Assembly (NCBI GenBank): GCA_000402815.1
Contig: AQSA01000006.1
Location: 23,952-87,951 of the forward strand
DNA length: 64,000 nucleotides
Direction of reading: 5' to 3'
DNA from: Candidatus Neomarinimicrobium atlanticum
GTDB taxonomy: Bacteria; Fidelibacterota; Marinisomatia; Marinisomatales; Marinisomataceae
The position numbers and the translations under genes were made by a program. Positions 1 through 10,416 of this stretch are shown piece after piece (positions within the stretch are counted from its first letter, which is position 1; each line of letters starts with the position of its first letter). Below the pieces are notes generated by a model. That model ran no database searches. It saw nothing but the letters and a program-made list of their open reading frames with translations, and had not been told where the DNA came from.

Positions 1-247
1 CTGTTGTGGCTTTTTGTGGGCCATGCGGTCTTCCGTTTATCATAAAACCACATGAACCGCATATTCCCTCTCTGCAGTCATGATCAAAAGCTACGGGATC
101 CTTTTTTTCTTTAACTAGTTTATTGTTTAGAATATCTAGCATTTCTAAGAAAGAAATATTCGGATCTACGTTTTCTAGTCTATAGTCATGAAGCTTACCG
201 TCTTTTTTATCTGATGGTTGTCTCCAAATTTTTAAATTAATATTCAT
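1..247 (-). CDS. sdhB: Succinate dehydrogenase iron-sulfur subunit, N-terminal part (cut by window edge)
   Basis: Minus-strand reading frame starting at the ATG at 247-245 and running off the left edge. About 82 residues are visible. They include the plant-type [2Fe-2S] ligand motif [10 protein letters not shown] near residues 60-69, as expected for the N-terminal ferredoxin domain of SdhB/FrdB. The start overlaps the sdhA stop by one base (TAATG), so it is translationally coupled as the last gene of a C-A-B operon. The protein passes electrons from the flavin of SdhA to quinone at the membrane anchor. The C-terminal 4Fe-4S/3Fe-4S domain lies outside the window. Fumarate reductase use cannot be excluded from sequence. 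Confidence 0.93.
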   Translation of the reverse strand, partial: MNINLKIWRQPSDKKDGKLHDYRLENVDPNISFLEMLDILNNKLVKEKKDPVAFDHDCREGICGSCGFMINGRPHGPQKATT

Positions 248-2169
248 TATTTATAGCTTCTGGTTTTTAATTTGACGTTCTTATATTTTAACTCTTCTTT
301 AAAAAGGCTGGGCTTACCATTTTTATTATATCCCCACGCAGCAACATATTTAAAATCTTTATCATTTCTTTCTGCTTCATTCTCAGCTGTTTGGTATTCT
401 TCTCTAAAATGTGCTCCACAAGATTCATTTCTATCTAGAGCATCATACGCCATTAATTCGGCGAGCTCTATAAAATCCTTTAATCTTAGTGCTTTTTCTA
501 GCTCTTGATTCATGTCCTTGTCACTACCTGGAATAGATACATTTTTCCAAAACTTTTCTTTAATTTTTGGAATAGAATCAATGGCATGATTAAGCCCTTT
601 TTTATCTCTTGCCATACCAACCTTGTCCCAAACTACCTTACCAAGCTCTCTATGAACCTCATCCACTACTAAATCTCCTTTAATAGACATAATTTTTTCA
701 ATATCTTTTTCTGTTTCTTCTACTGCATCTACAAATTCTTTTTGATCTGTTTTATTTGAAAAGTCTGGATTTTCTGTAGCTAAATAATCCATTATCGTGT
801 GTGGTGCTACAAAGTAACCGTCTGCTAATCCCTGCATAAGTGCGCTTGCGCCTAAGCGGTTTGCTCCGTGGTCAGAAAAATTACTCTCCCCAATAGAGAA
901 AAGTCCTGGAATAGTAGTCATAAGATTATAGTCTACCCACAGTCCTCCCATTGTATAGTGAACCGCTGGGTATATCTTCATCGGTGTTTTATATGGATTT
1001 TCGTCCGTAATGTTTTGATACATATCAAATAAATTTCCATATTTTTCTTTAATGAATTGTTCTCCCTTTTCTTTGATAGCTTTTTTAAAATCAAGATAAA
1101 CAGCTACTCCTGTATTGCCCACTCCTTGACCGTTATCACAAACTTCCTTTGCTCTTCTACTAGCAACATCTCTGGGTACGAGATTACCAAACGCTGGATA
1201 TATTCTTTCTAAATAATAATCTCTTTCTTCTTCCGGGATATCTACTGCTTTTCTGGTATCATTCTTTTTCTTTGGTACCCAAACTCTTCCATCGTTTCTT
1301 AAGCTTTCGCTCATTAAGGTAAGTTTAGATTGAAAATCATTTTTTACTGGAATACAAGTTGGATGTATTTGAGTAAAACTAGGGTTTGCGAACAACGCCC
1401 CCTTTCTGTGTGCTCTCCAATTTGCTGTTACGTTACTTGCCATAGCGTTTGTTGATAGATAATACACGTTGGAATATCCGCCGGTTGCAAGAATTACAAC
1501 ATCGGCTGAATGTGATTCAATTTTACCATTTAATAAATTTCTTGTAACAATACCCTTTGCTTTTCCATCGACGGTAACAATATCTAGCATGTCATGTCTA
1601 GGATAAAAAGATACTTTTCCTGAGTTCGTTTGTCTGCTTAGAGCAGAATATGCTCCCAATAATAATTGTTGTCCAGTTTGTCCTCTGGCATAAAATGTAC
1701 GTGAAACCTGTACTCCGCCAAAAGATCTATTATCTAATAAACCGCCGTACTCTCTTGCAAAAGGAACCCCCTGTGCTACGCATTGATCAATAATATTAAC
1801 GCTTAGCTCTGCAAGACGATAAACATTATCTTCTCTAGATCTAAAATCTCCCCCTTTAATGGTATCATAAAAAAGCCTCATCACGCTATCACCGTCTTGT
1901 TTATAGTTTTTTGCTGCGTTTATACCGCCCTGAGCTGCAATACTATGTGCTCTTCTAGGAGATTCGTGATATGAAAAAGCGTGAATATTAAATCCTTTTT
2001 CTGCTAACGTTGCTGCGGCAGAAGCTCCTGCTAAACCAGTCCCAATAATGATCACTTTATACTTATTTGCCTCTTCTGGGGTAAGCTTATTAAGTGTTTT
2101 TTTATAATCTTCCCACTTGGTGTGAAGCTCTCCATTCGGAGCATTAGAGTTAAGTTTAAAATCGTTCAT
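247..2169 (-). CDS. sdhA: Succinate dehydrogenase / fumarate reductase flavoprotein subunit
   Basis: About 640 residues from the ATG at 2169. An upstream in-frame start at 2241 would add 24 residues that run back into sdhC, so it is unlikely. The FAD-binding motif [10 protein letters not shown] lies near residue 42. The flavin-linking His sits in AHSIAAQGG near residue 75, and the substrate-site HPTCIP lies near residue 270. The length matches the b558-linked SdhA/FrdA group of Bacteroidetes and Epsilonproteobacteria. The enzyme oxidises succinate to fumarate in the TCA cycle at the inner face of the membrane. It sits between sdhC (2 bases upstream) and sdhB (1-base overlap). Confidence 0.96.
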   Translation of the reverse strand: MNDFKLNSNAPNGELHTKWEDYKKTLNKLTPEEANKYKVIIIGTGLAGASAAATLAEKGFNIHAFSYHESPRRAHSIAAQGGINAAKNYKQDGDSVMRLFYDTIKGGDFRSREDNVYRLAELSVNIIDQCVAQGVPFAREYGGLLDNRSFGGVQVSRTFYARGQTGQQLLLGAYSALSRQTNSGKVSFYPRHDMLDIVTVDGKAKGIVTRNLLNGKIESHSADVVILATGGYSNVYYLSTNAMASNVTANWRAHRKGALFANPSFTQIHPTCIPVKNDFQSKLTLMSESLRNDGRVWVPKKKNDTRKAVDIPEEERDYYLERIYPAFGNLVPRDVASRRAKEVCDNGQGVGNTGVAVYLDFKKAIKEKGEQFIKEKYGNLFDMYQNITDENPYKTPMKIYPAVHYTMGGLWVDYNLMTTIPGLFSIGESNFSDHGANRLGASALMQGLADGYFVAPHTIMDYLATENPDFSNKTDQKEFVDAVEETEKDIEKIMSIKGDLVVDEVHRELGKVVWDKVGMARDKKGLNHAIDSIPKIKEKFWKNVSIPGSDKDMNQELEKALRLKDFIELAELMAYDALDRNESCGAHFREEYQTAENEAERNDKDFKYVAAWGYNKNGKPSLFKEELKYKNVKLKTRSYK

Positions 2170-2171
2170 AT

Positions 2172-2831
2172 TTATATAAGCCTTATGATAAAACCAAACC
2201 ATAGTGGAATGGAAATAAATCCAAGAGGAATCCAAAACCAAAATATGATTGATACATTGTTATACAATTTTTCATATTCTGTTCCTACAATACCAAGTGT
2301 TTGCCCGGCAGAAGAAAATCCGTGCTTAAGATGATATCCAAGCAATGCGATAGCAACAATATAAAAAACTGAAAAAAATGGGTTTGCAAATCCTACCTCA
2401 TTGCCCAAAACAACCTCATAATAGCTCATCCCTTGCATATCAAAATTAAATTTATACCAGAAAGTGGCCCAGTGTGTTACTAGAAATATAAAGATAAAAC
2501 TTCCCGTAAATGCTGCATATCTAGCAGATGAAGACGTATTTTCTTTACTATATGAGTCTATATTTTTTTTGGCTTTTCTATTTTTCCACCATAATAATAT
2601 TCCGCTATATGCATGACTTAAAACAAATGCTAATAAAAAAAATTCTGCAATTCTAATTAGGAATCCCAGCTTATGAAGTTTTTCAACATATCCGTTAAAC
2701 GCTGCTTCGCTCACAAAAAGAAATAGGTTTCCAAATAGATGGAACGCCATAAAGAAAGATAGCAATAATCCTGTTATTGCCATTAAAATTTTTCTTCCAA
2801 TTGAAGATGTTAATATTTGAAATATGGACAT
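2172..2831 (-). CDS. sdhC: Succinate dehydrogenase cytochrome b subunit (b558 type)
   Basis: About 219 residues with roughly five hydrophobic helices. Conserved histidines in helix contexts ([29 protein letters not shown]) are the expected axial ligands of the two haems in the b558-type single-subunit membrane anchor, so no sdhD is needed. The start is taken at the ATG at 2831, giving [15 protein letters not shown] longer frame reaching 2888 would overlap the divergent gene. The subunit anchors SdhAB and transfers electrons to menaquinone or ubiquinone. It is first gene of the sdhCAB operon. Its promoter must lie in the 64-bp divergent gap at 2832-2895. Confidence 0.93.
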   Translation of the reverse strand: MSIFQILTSSIGRKILMAITGLLLSFFMAFHLFGNLFLFVSEAAFNGYVEKLHKLGFLIRIAEFFLLAFVLSHAYSGILLWWKNRKAKKNIDSYSKENTSSSARYAAFTGSFIFIFLVTHWATFWYKFNFDMQGMSYYEVVLGNEVGFANPFFSVFYIVAIALLGYHLKHGFSSAGQTLGIVGTEYEKLYNNVSIIFWFWIPLGFISIPLWFGFIIRLI

Positions 2832-2895
2832 AAATTTACCTAGTGCTAAAGTCAATGTTATAACCCGTTTCGCTAAAGGTAAAGACAAAAAAAAT

Positions 2896-4281
2896 ATGGT
2901 AGATAATTTTAAAATTGCTGGTGGTCATAAAGATACAGTCGATTCTGCAAGCAATGTTTTAAAAGAAGGTGGTAATGCTTTTGATGCAGCAATTGCCGGC
3001 GTCTTTGCTTCTATGTCTTGTGAATATTTGTATACTGGTGCTGCAAGTGGTGGCGCAATGCTAGTAAAAAAGAACGGTTTCTCTGCTGATATAATAGATT
3101 TCTTTGTAGAAACGCCACCTATTGATTCTTCGAAAGTAAAAGATTTTAAAGCCATAAATGCCGATTTTGGCAATACAAAACAAGAATTTAACATTGGTGC
3201 TGGATCTGTGGGAATACCTGGAACTCTTCCTGGATTAATTCAGATACATAAAGAATATGGATCTTTACCTTTTTCGGTTTTAGTTGAACAAGCTATTGAT
3301 CTTTCTAAAAAGGGATGTTTAGTATCAAAAAACCAAGAATATTTGTCAGAAGTATTGTTCCCTATAATATCCTCTTCTAAAGTATTAGAATCTCTGTTTA
3401 TAAAAGATGGGTCTTTGTTAAAAGAGGGAGATTTATTCTTTAACACAGAATTTGCGTCGTTTTTAGATCAATTTCTTTATGAAGATGCAGCAACGTTTTA
3501 TAAGCATGAAGTTTGTCCTCTTTTTTATAACTCATTTAAAGCGGGTGGTATTATTGAACTAAAAAATTTACAAGAGTATACACCTAAAAAAAGGGCGCCT
3601 CTTGAATTAAAGTATTGTGGTCATCAAATTTTTATGAATCCACAGCCATCAACAGGCGGTACATTAATTAATGTGGGCCTTAAGCAGCTAAGCGGGTTGG
3701 ATGTCGTTTCTAAACAAGATATAGAGGGTGCTTTACATAAAATCAAAAATTTCAAAGATCAGGACATGGTTGGATCTACTACACACCTTAGTGTTATTGA
3801 TAAAGAAAATAATGTTGCTTCCGTTACAACAACAAATGGGGTGGGCGCTGGTTTTACGGTTCCGGGAACCGGAATTATGCCCAACAACATGTTGGGTGAA
3901 AAACACTTAAATATGAACGGGTTTCATAACTGGAAATCTAGACAAAGAATACCAAGTAATATTTGTCCAACACTAATAATTGATAAAAACAATAATCTAA
4001 CTACGCTAGGTTCTGCTGGGAGCAGTAGAATCATTTCTGCTACCATATCCGTAATAAGTAATTTGCTTCATAACGAAATGTCACTGAAAAGGTCTATTTC
4101 CAAATCAAGAATTCATCTTGAGGGGGATACTTTACACTGCGAACCAAGTGATAATCACCCAAAATATAAAACAAAAAATGTGGTCGTCTGGGGTGGAAAG
4201 AATATGTATTTTGGCGGGGTGAATGCTTGTAGCTCGTTTGAGTCTGTTGGCGATGAACGTAGAAGCGGAGTATCCGTTTAA
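2896..4281 (+). CDS. Gamma-glutamyltransferase-family protein
   Basis: About 461 residues from the ATG at 2896. An earlier in-frame ATG at 2824 overlaps the divergent sdhC start and is less likely. Family hallmarks are GGNAFDAAIA near residue 24 and STTHLSVID near residues 294-302. In gamma-glutamyltranspeptidases the first Thr of that TTH is the residue exposed by autocleavage and acts as nucleophile. No signal peptide is visible, so it may be cytoplasmic, unlike the classic periplasmic enzyme for glutathione. The substrate cannot be told from sequence. Candidates are gamma-glutamyl peptides or an acylase-like amide. It is monocistronic, with a 4-base gap to the convergent TMEM220-like gene. 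Confidence 0.85.
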   Translation: MVDNFKIAGGHKDTVDSASNVLKEGGNAFDAAIAGVFASMSCEYLYTGAASGGAMLVKKNGFSADIIDFFVETPPIDSSKVKDFKAINADFGNTKQEFNIGAGSVGIPGTLPGLIQIHKEYGSLPFSVLVEQAIDLSKKGCLVSKNQEYLSEVLFPIISSSKVLESLFIKDGSLLKEGDLFFNTEFASFLDQFLYEDAATFYKHEVCPLFYNSFKAGGIIELKNLQEYTPKKRAPLELKYCGHQIFMNPQPSTGGTLINVGLKQLSGLDVVSKQDIEGALHKIKNFKDQDMVGSTTHLSVIDKENNVASVTTTNGVGAGFTVPGTGIMPNNMLGEKHLNMNGFHNWKSRQRIPSNICPTLIIDKNNNLTTLGSAGSSRIISATISVISNLLHNEMSLKRSISKSRIHLEGDTLHCEPSDNHPKYKTKNVVVWGGKNMYFGGVNACSSFESVGDERRSGVSV

Positions 4282-4285
4282 TAAA

Positions 4286-4600
4286 TTATAACTTTTGGTA
4301 GAAAAGCCAAAAAGATCCCAGTATCAGACCCACTCCCTCTCTTTGATATTCCAACAACCCTGTCATCGTGCTGTCAGTCTGGTCATAGATAGATGTATCT
4401 AAAATCCCAGAAACAATTAAAGCTCCAAAGATAAAAAATATATTTCCGACAATTTTTTGAGCACTCAAAGGTAGTTTTTTCTTTGAAGTAAGCGGCATTA
4501 TTGATATAACTAGGTAAGTAGGAAGCCAAATAAACCAATCGGGGTCATTAATATTTAATAGCCCAAAAATAAAGAACATTGCTGAACCTAACCAAATCAT
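4286..4600 (-). CDS. TMEM220-like small membrane protein
   Basis: 104 residues, mostly hydrophobic, with about four predicted helices. The NDPDWFIWLPTY segment near residues 18-29 and a late E-REGVGL segment match the pattern of the transmembrane family 220 domain found in many marine bacteria. No function is established for that family. The start overlaps the upstream amidohydrolase stop by four bases, so the two are probably co-transcribed. Confidence 0.7.
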   Translation of the reverse strand: MIWLGSAMFFIFGLLNINDPDWFIWLPTYLVISIMPLTSKKKLPLSAQKIVGNIFFIFGALIVSGILDTSIYDQTDSTMTGLLEYQREGVGLILGSFWLFYQKL

Positions 4601-5307
4601 GTCTTACTACATAACCAAGAAAATAATTGGGTCATTTCTTTATTATTAAACATTATTTCTGGGTGCCACTGTACGCCTATAAAGTTCTTCCTATCTTTAA
4701 TTTCTATCGCTTCTATTATACCGTCCTGTGCTGTTGCTGTAACAACGATATCTTTTCCCAAAGCATTAATACACTGGTGGTGGCTGCTTTTGACGTCTAT
4801 ACTCTTTTTATTAATAATTTTTGAAAGTATAGAATTTTGATGAGTAATAGTAATGGGATGAGTACTGGCTTCCCCATTGAAAACCCCATGATCAATATGA
4901 TTTTTAACTAGTGTTGGAATATCTTCTAAGAGATTTCCTCCGTATATAACATTTACATGTTGAACTCCCGCACAAATTGCGAGAATTTTTTTGTCTTGCT
5001 TCATTCCCTCTAAAAAAAGCGCCCTATCAAAGCTTTCTCTACTTTCAGACATAACGTCTTCATCTAGTAGTTGTGGATTTGTTGATAAATACTTATTTGC
5101 TGGAATATCTGGGCCACCCACCATCAAAATTCCGTCTAGGTTTGATACTAAAGATTCTATTTTATTTAATTTTTCTGTGTGGTTGAGTGTGACTGGGCAC
5201 GCATCGACATTCCAAACTGCTTGATAGTATGACTGTTTCGTAGCATTCCAGATAGAGCCCTTTCTCTCAATATCATAAGGATTGATTCCAATTAAAGCTT
5301 TTTTCAA
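4597..5307 (-). CDS. Class-I glutamine amidotransferase-like hydrolase (peptidase C26 / PuuD-like)
   Basis: 236 residues. The nucleophile elbow ICAGVQHVN places the catalytic Cys near residue 112, and GVQWHPE near the C terminus supplies the His and Glu of the triad. The GGPDIPANKY segment near residue 64 is typical of gamma-glutamyl-gamma-aminobutyrate hydrolases and related C26 peptidases, which cleave gamma-glutamyl amides. A second gamma-glutamyl enzyme lies nearby at 2896, so a joint role in gamma-glutamyl compound turnover is possible but only inferred. It lies 13 bases after the MORN-repeat lipoprotein gene in the same direction. Confidence 0.82.
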   Translation of the reverse strand: MKKALIGINPYDIERKGSIWNATKQSYYQAVWNVDACPVTLNHTEKLNKIESLVSNLDGILMVGGPDIPANKYLSTNPQLLDEDVMSESRESFDRALFLEGMKQDKKILAICAGVQHVNVIYGGNLLEDIPTLVKNHIDHGVFNGEASTHPITITHQNSILSKIINKKSIDVKSSHHQCINALGKDIVVTATAQDGIIEAIEIKDRKNFIGVQWHPEIMFNNKEMTQLFSWLCSKT

Positions 5308-5320
5308 AAGAACTCCTCTC

Positions 5321-6475
5321 TTAAAACTTATATTCGTTGAGCTTAGGAACTTTATTCATTAATTCTTTTAAAGTGCCTTCATAGTTCTTTTTATTATATC
5401 TAGCTTTCCATACTCCGGACGGCTCACCCTCTTTGAAGTTTCCACTTATAGTGGGGTTTTCTTGAGGAGCAACGTAGTTCCATACTCCAGTTTTTTTATT
5501 ATTTTTGTATTGTCCTCTTCCATAAAAACGCGAACCAAAATCAATATCTGGTCCCTCTGTCCACTCTCCGGTTTTTACATCTTGCTCATATGTGCCGGAT
5601 GCAATTTTTCTTGATTTCGTAATATTTGACTCTATAATACTATTATCTTCTTTTTTATAATGCGCCCAAACTCCTTCTTTTTTTCCAAACTGGTATGATC
5701 CAGTTTTTTTAAGAGCCAAAGAACCTTCTTTCATTATAAAATATTCTTTCCAATCACCGGTTTTAATACCCTCTTTATACGCTCCCTTTCCTCGGTTTGG
5801 AGAATATGGAGATAGATTGTGAAAAGGCCCGTTTAAAAGTCCATTAAGATAATTTTCTTTCCATCCCGTATCTTTTCCGCTTTCGTACCAAATCCATGTA
5901 TCAATTTTTTTGCCTTCAGAATATTCGCCCTCACTAACTATCACTCCTTCTGGGTCCCAACTTTTCCATAATCCTGATTTTTTCCAGTTTTCATAGTTTC
6001 CAGCTTGTATAAGCGCTCGCGTGTTTGGGTCTCTTTCTTTCCATCTTCCTGCACCATCTTCAAAGGTGATTTCTCCTCTAGTAATTAGTCGCCCTTCATT
6101 ATCTTTGCTCCAAGTCGTCCAAGTTCCAACAATTTTTCCATCTTCATATTTAATATATTCTAGTCTCTTATTTTTTTCTCTAGGCCCGGGGAATAAATAT
6201 GTCACCTGCTCACCCTCTGGGACACCCTTAATATATTTAGCCTTTTTTTGTGTTCCTTTTTGAATATCTACTTCAAACCAATCCCCATCCTTAAGACCTT
6301 TTTTATATATCCCTACTAGCTCTCCATATTTATCTAATACATCTCCCGAAAAAACGCTGTCTGATTCTTTGTTATAAGCAAGACCATCCTCTTTAATAAC
6401 TATTTGATCTTCATAAATTTCACCCGAACAAGAAATCATGAGTGCTGTGATAAATATTATAAATGTTTTTTTCAT
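5321..6475 (-). CDS. MORN/YwqK-type repeat lipoprotein
   Basis: 384 residues. The N terminus MKKTFIIFITALMISC is a lipoprotein signal peptide with the acylated Cys at about residue 16. The rest is built of about ten imperfect repeats of roughly 25-40 residues around patterns such as G-Y-G-W and KTG-W (for example KKTGVWNYV, KTGEWTEG, KKEGVWAHY). They resemble the MORN variant repeats of the YwqK family. The protein is probably anchored in the outer membrane, with an elongated beta surface. Function is unknown. It is first gene of a three-gene minus operon, with a 73-bp divergent gap to ppdK. Confidence 0.8.
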   Translation of the reverse strand: MKKTFIIFITALMISCSGEIYEDQIVIKEDGLAYNKESDSVFSGDVLDKYGELVGIYKKGLKDGDWFEVDIQKGTQKKAKYIKGVPEGEQVTYLFPGPREKNKRLEYIKYEDGKIVGTWTTWSKDNEGRLITRGEITFEDGAGRWKERDPNTRALIQAGNYENWKKSGLWKSWDPEGVIVSEGEYSEGKKIDTWIWYESGKDTGWKENYLNGLLNGPFHNLSPYSPNRGKGAYKEGIKTGDWKEYFIMKEGSLALKKTGSYQFGKKEGVWAHYKKEDNSIIESNITKSRKIASGTYEQDVKTGEWTEGPDIDFGSRFYGRGQYKNNKKTGVWNYVAPQENPTISGNFKEGEPSGVWKARYNKKNYEGTLKELMNKVPKLNEYKF

Positions 6476-6548
6476 ACCCTCTCCTTAAATTGATGCGGCT
6501 AATATTGGTTAAGCCGTAAAATTTTTAAACAGCATTAATGTATTCATT

Positions 6549-9227
6549 ATGAACTTTAAACAAAAAATATATTTTTTTTCACAAACGAAAACTGACGGCG
6601 ATCAATCTATGTCAGAAGTGTTGGGTGGAAAGGGTGCTAACATTGCTGAAATGTGCAAACTTGGTCTGCCCGTTCCTCCCGGATTTACTCTTGCAACTAG
6701 CCTATGTAATGATTTTTTAAAAAATAAAAAACTATCTATGGCTCTTAAAAAAAATGTAAAAAAATATATTACAAAAACTGAAAAAATAGTCGGTAGCTCA
6801 TTTGGTGGAGAGAACCCCCTACTTTTATCTGTAAGGTCTGGCGCTCCTGTATCTATGCCTGGAATGATGGAAACTATTTTAAATATTGGTTTAACCTCTG
6901 AAACTCTTCCACATCTTATTTCCCGATCTGGAAACGAAAGATTTGCTTATGACAGTTATCGCAGGCTAATTATGATGTATTCTGATGTTGTTATGGAAAA
7001 ATCTTTACATCTCAACAAAACCAAAAAACCCGTTCGGATTAAAATGGAAAAACTTCTTTCACAAATGAAGAAAAAGTATAGTCATAAGAGCGATGCAACA
7101 GTATCAGCTGATCACTGGAAGGAACTAATATCACAATATCTAGACTTAGTTAAAAAGGACTTTGGGGTTGCATTTCCAGATGATCCATATGATCAACTAT
7201 TTGGTGCAATTGGGGCGGTTTTTTCTAGCTGGAATGGTAAAAGAGCAAAAGAATATAGGGTGTTTGAAAACATACCTACAACAATGGGAACGGCAGTTAG
7301 TGTGCAGGCTATGGTTTTTGGAAATTTAGGTAAAAACTGTGGTACGGGAGTTGCATTTACCAGAAATCCGTCGAATGGAGAAAATGAGTTTTACGGTGAA
7401 TGGCTTCAAAACGCTCAAGGCGAAGATGTTGTGGCTGGAATTCGCACACCGCATCCTATACTAGCTGATTCTGGTTCAAAACTAAGCCTTGAAAAGGTGA
7501 TGCCAAAAGCATATAAACAGCTTGAACGCGTAAGAAAAAAACTAGAAAAACACTTTGATGAAATGCAAGATATTGAATTTACTATCCAGGATGAAAAATT
7601 GTGGATGCTTCAAACAAGGACCGCAAAAAGAACAGGAATTGCTGCAATTAAAATTGCCACAGATATGGTTCGCGAAAAACTGATTGATAAAAAAACAGCA
7701 CTTTCTCGTATTCAACCAAACCAAATTTACGAAAGCCTTTTAAAAAACATAGAGCCAGATTCTTTAGTTGGGGTGTCTGCTGTTGGTAGTGGTTTGCCAG
7801 CTGGCCCCGGGGCCTCTTCAGGTGAAATAGTTTTTACAGCAGAAAAAGCTGAATTTTTAGGTAAAAAAGGGAAAAAAATTATTCTTCTCAGAGAAGAAAC
7901 CTCACCTGAAGATATTCATGGTATGCACTATTCTGAAGGGATTTTAACTTCTCGCGGTGGCCTAACTAGCCATGCAGCTCTTGTTGCTAGGGGTTGGGGC
8001 AAAAGCTGTGTTGTTGGTTGTCAAACCCTACATATCAACAATAACCAACGCTCTGGGTCCATTGGAGATATAAAAATAAAAGAAGGTGACTGGATAACTC
8101 TAAATGGGTCCACTGGAGAGATTTTTCTTGGTAAGATGTCTTTATTCCAAAATCCTATTGACGCATCGGGGCCGCTAACTGAGTTGCTTTCTTGGGCGGA
8201 TCAAATACGAAAATTAAAGATTAGAACTAATGCAGATACTCCAGAAGACTGTGAAAAAGCTTTAAGTTTTGGTGCTGAAGGCATTGGATTGTGCCGTACT
8301 GAACATATGTTTTTTGAGGAAACTCGCGTGCATGAGTTTAGAAAAATGATTTTGGCTGAGAATAAAAAATCTCGGGTTAAACACCTGACAAAGCTTCTAC
8401 CTTATCAGACTAAAGACTTTTACAGCATTTTAAAGGTTATGAATGATAAACCTGTCACTGTTCGATTATTAGACCCCCCACTACATGAATTTATCAATAT
8501 TGGTAACAAAGAACTGGAACATCTTGCTTTAGATTTAAAGAAATCTAAAGCCTCTATTTTATCAAGGATTGATTTCTTAAAGGAGTCAAATCCAATGTTG
8601 GGGCATCGTGGTTGTAGGTTGGGCATATCTTACCCCGAAATTACAGAAATGCAAGTTGAGGCTTTGTTGGAGGCAGCTTTAAAGCTTAAAAAAGAAGGTG
8701 GTAATCCAAATGTAGAGATTATGATCCCTTTGGTTTCACATGTTAACGAATTTGTTAATCAGAAGAATATTGTTTTGAGTGTTTTTGATAAACTTTCACA
8801 GAAGCGCGGTCTAGATTTGAAATTTAAAATTGGAACTATGATTGAGGTTCCACGTGCTTGTCTTGTCGCAGAGGAAATAGCAAAACATGCTGATTTTTTT
8901 AGTTTTGGTACTAACGATCTTACACAAACAACTTTCGGGTTTAGCAGAGATGACACAAGTACTTTTTTTGAATCATATTTTCAAGAAAAGATTTTGCCTG
9001 TTGATCCATTTGAACAAATTGATAGGGGTGGTGTAGGTAAATTAATGCGTATCGCTGTGCAAGATGGAAGAAAAACAAAAAAATCTATCTCTATTGGAAT
9101 CTGTGGTGAACATGGAGGGGAACCTAACAGTATTAGGTTCTGTAGTGATCTTGGTTTAAACTATGTTAGCTGTTCTCCGTTTAGGATACCTATTGCGAGA
9201 CTAGCTGCAGCACAAGTGGAGTTGTAA
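6549..9227 (+). CDS. ppdK: Pyruvate, phosphate dikinase
   Basis: 892 residues, the full length for PPDK. The N-terminal nucleotide-binding domain begins LGGKGANIAEM and carries SVRSGAPVSMPGMM near residue 95. The phospho-His domain carries GGLTSHAALVARG near residue 475, with the catalytic His. The C-terminal PEP/pyruvate TIM barrel ends with GICGEHGGEP near residue 855, including the general-acid Cys. The enzyme interconverts pyruvate, ATP and phosphate with PEP, AMP and PPi, for gluconeogenesis or PPi-linked glycolysis. The downstream gene begins after one base, so they are co-transcribed. Confidence 0.97.
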   Translation: MNFKQKIYFFSQTKTDGDQSMSEVLGGKGANIAEMCKLGLPVPPGFTLATSLCNDFLKNKKLSMALKKNVKKYITKTEKIVGSSFGGENPLLLSVRSGAPVSMPGMMETILNIGLTSETLPHLISRSGNERFAYDSYRRLIMMYSDVVMEKSLHLNKTKKPVRIKMEKLLSQMKKKYSHKSDATVSADHWKELISQYLDLVKKDFGVAFPDDPYDQLFGAIGAVFSSWNGKRAKEYRVFENIPTTMGTAVSVQAMVFGNLGKNCGTGVAFTRNPSNGENEFYGEWLQNAQGEDVVAGIRTPHPILADSGSKLSLEKVMPKAYKQLERVRKKLEKHFDEMQDIEFTIQDEKLWMLQTRTAKRTGIAAIKIATDMVREKLIDKKTALSRIQPNQIYESLLKNIEPDSLVGVSAVGSGLPAGPGASSGEIVFTAEKAEFLGKKGKKIILLREETSPEDIHGMHYSEGILTSRGGLTSHAALVARGWGKSCVVGCQTLHINNNQRSGSIGDIKIKEGDWITLNGSTGEIFLGKMSLFQNPIDASGPLTELLSWADQIRKLKIRTNADTPEDCEKALSFGAEGIGLCRTEHMFFEETRVHEFRKMILAENKKSRVKHLTKLLPYQTKDFYSILKVMNDKPVTVRLLDPPLHEFINIGNKELEHLALDLKKSKASILSRIDFLKESNPMLGHRGCRLGISYPEITEMQVEALLEAALKLKKEGGNPNVEIMIPLVSHVNEFVNQKNIVLSVFDKLSQKRGLDLKFKIGTMIEVPRACLVAEEIAKHADFFSFGTNDLTQTTFGFSRDDTSTFFESYFQEKILPVDPFEQIDRGGVGKLMRIAVQDGRKTKKSISIGICGEHGGEPNSIRFCSDLGLNYVSCSPFRIPIARLAAAQVEL

Positions 9228-9228
9228 A

Positions 9229-10416
9229 ATGAAAGAAAAATTAGATATTATTGTATATGGATCTACGGGGTTTACAGGAAGTCTCTGCGTTAAATACTTG
9301 AAAGAAAACTATCCTGATATAAAGTTTGGTATCGGTGGTAGAAACAAAGATAAGCTTCAGTCTGTTTGTGATAAACACTCTTTAGAGTGTAATATATTTA
9401 TAGCTGATGGGGATGACTCAGAAGCTCTAGATAAAATAACTAGTAGCACTAGGGTTGTTATTTCTACGGCTGGTCCATTTCACAGATATGGATCTAAGAT
9501 GGTTGCTTCTTGTGTTAAAAATGGGGCCCACTATGTTGACATTACTGGAGAAAATTTTTGGGTGAGAGAAATGATTGCTAAGCATCATGAAGAAGCAAAA
9601 AGAAAAGGTGTTCGTATAATTTCTGCTTGTGGTTATGACTCTGTACCATCTGATCTTGGGGTGTTTTTTGCTGTAAAATCATTTGGTGAACCGGTAAAAT
9701 CTGTTTTTTCCTATCATACTTGGAAGGGTGAAGCTTCAGGCGGAACCATTGAAACGATGTTTGCTGCAAGAGATCTCAAGCTAGACAGATCATCTTTTGG
9801 TGCTTTTGCTTTAAATCCAAAAGATTCTGTTACTTCTTCACAAAAAAAACGTACCAGCGACAGGGTTGCTGTTGAAAAAAATGATACAATTAATGCATGG
9901 ACCGGCCCTTTTGTAATGGCTATGGCCAATACCCGCGTTGTAAGAAGGGGGGCGGCTCTTTTAGCTGAGAATAACAATGGTTATGGTGAAAATTTTGTTT
10001 ATAAAGAAAGCGCTTATTATTCAAAAAGACGTAGCGCCTATATTACAACTTTTATGTTATATCTTATGGGTTTTGTTATTGTTACTCCCCTTAGAAAGTT
10101 TGTTAGGCCTTTGTTAAAAAAACCTGGACAGGGCCCCAGTCAGTCTGTCATGGATGGTGGGTACTTTAAGTGTAAATTTGTCGTAACCGGAGAAAGTGGT
10201 CATCAAAAGATTTATAGTATGAGCGGTAGTGGAGATCCGGGATATAAGGTAACCTCTAAACTTGTTTGTGAAGGAGCTCTATCTCTATTAGGAGACCACA
10301 ACAACCTTCCGGGTGGTGCTAATTACGGGGGTATTCTGACTGCATCTTCCGGATTAGGCAGCGTTTTAATTGATAGACTTGAAAAGGCTGGAATTGCGTT
10401 TGAAGAAACCTCTTAA
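9229..10416 (+). CDS. Saccharopine dehydrogenase-like / trans-acting enoyl reductase family protein
   Basis: 395 residues. The N-terminal Rossmann motif YGSTGFTGS near residues 10-18 and the GPFHRYG and [10 protein letters not shown] segments are typical of the saccharopine dehydrogenase NADP-binding family that includes trans-acting enoyl reductases of lipid synthesis. A hydrophobic segment near residue 275 ([13 protein letters not shown]) suggests membrane association, as in the eukaryotic SCCPDH branch. The substrate is unknown. It follows ppdK by one base and shares its last base with the next ATG, so it is the middle gene of a three-gene operon. Confidence 0.78.
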   Translation: MKEKLDIIVYGSTGFTGSLCVKYLKENYPDIKFGIGGRNKDKLQSVCDKHSLECNIFIADGDDSEALDKITSSTRVVISTAGPFHRYGSKMVASCVKNGAHYVDITGENFWVREMIAKHHEEAKRKGVRIISACGYDSVPSDLGVFFAVKSFGEPVKSVFSYHTWKGEASGGTIETMFAARDLKLDRSSFGAFALNPKDSVTSSQKKRTSDRVAVEKNDTINAWTGPFVMAMANTRVVRRGAALLAENNNGYGENFVYKESAYYSKRRSAYITTFMLYLMGFVIVTPLRKFVRPLLKKPGQGPSQSVMDGGYFKCKFVVTGESGHQKIYSMSGSGDPGYKVTSKLVCEGALSLLGDHNNLPGGANYGGILTASSGLGSVLIDRLEKAGIAFEETS

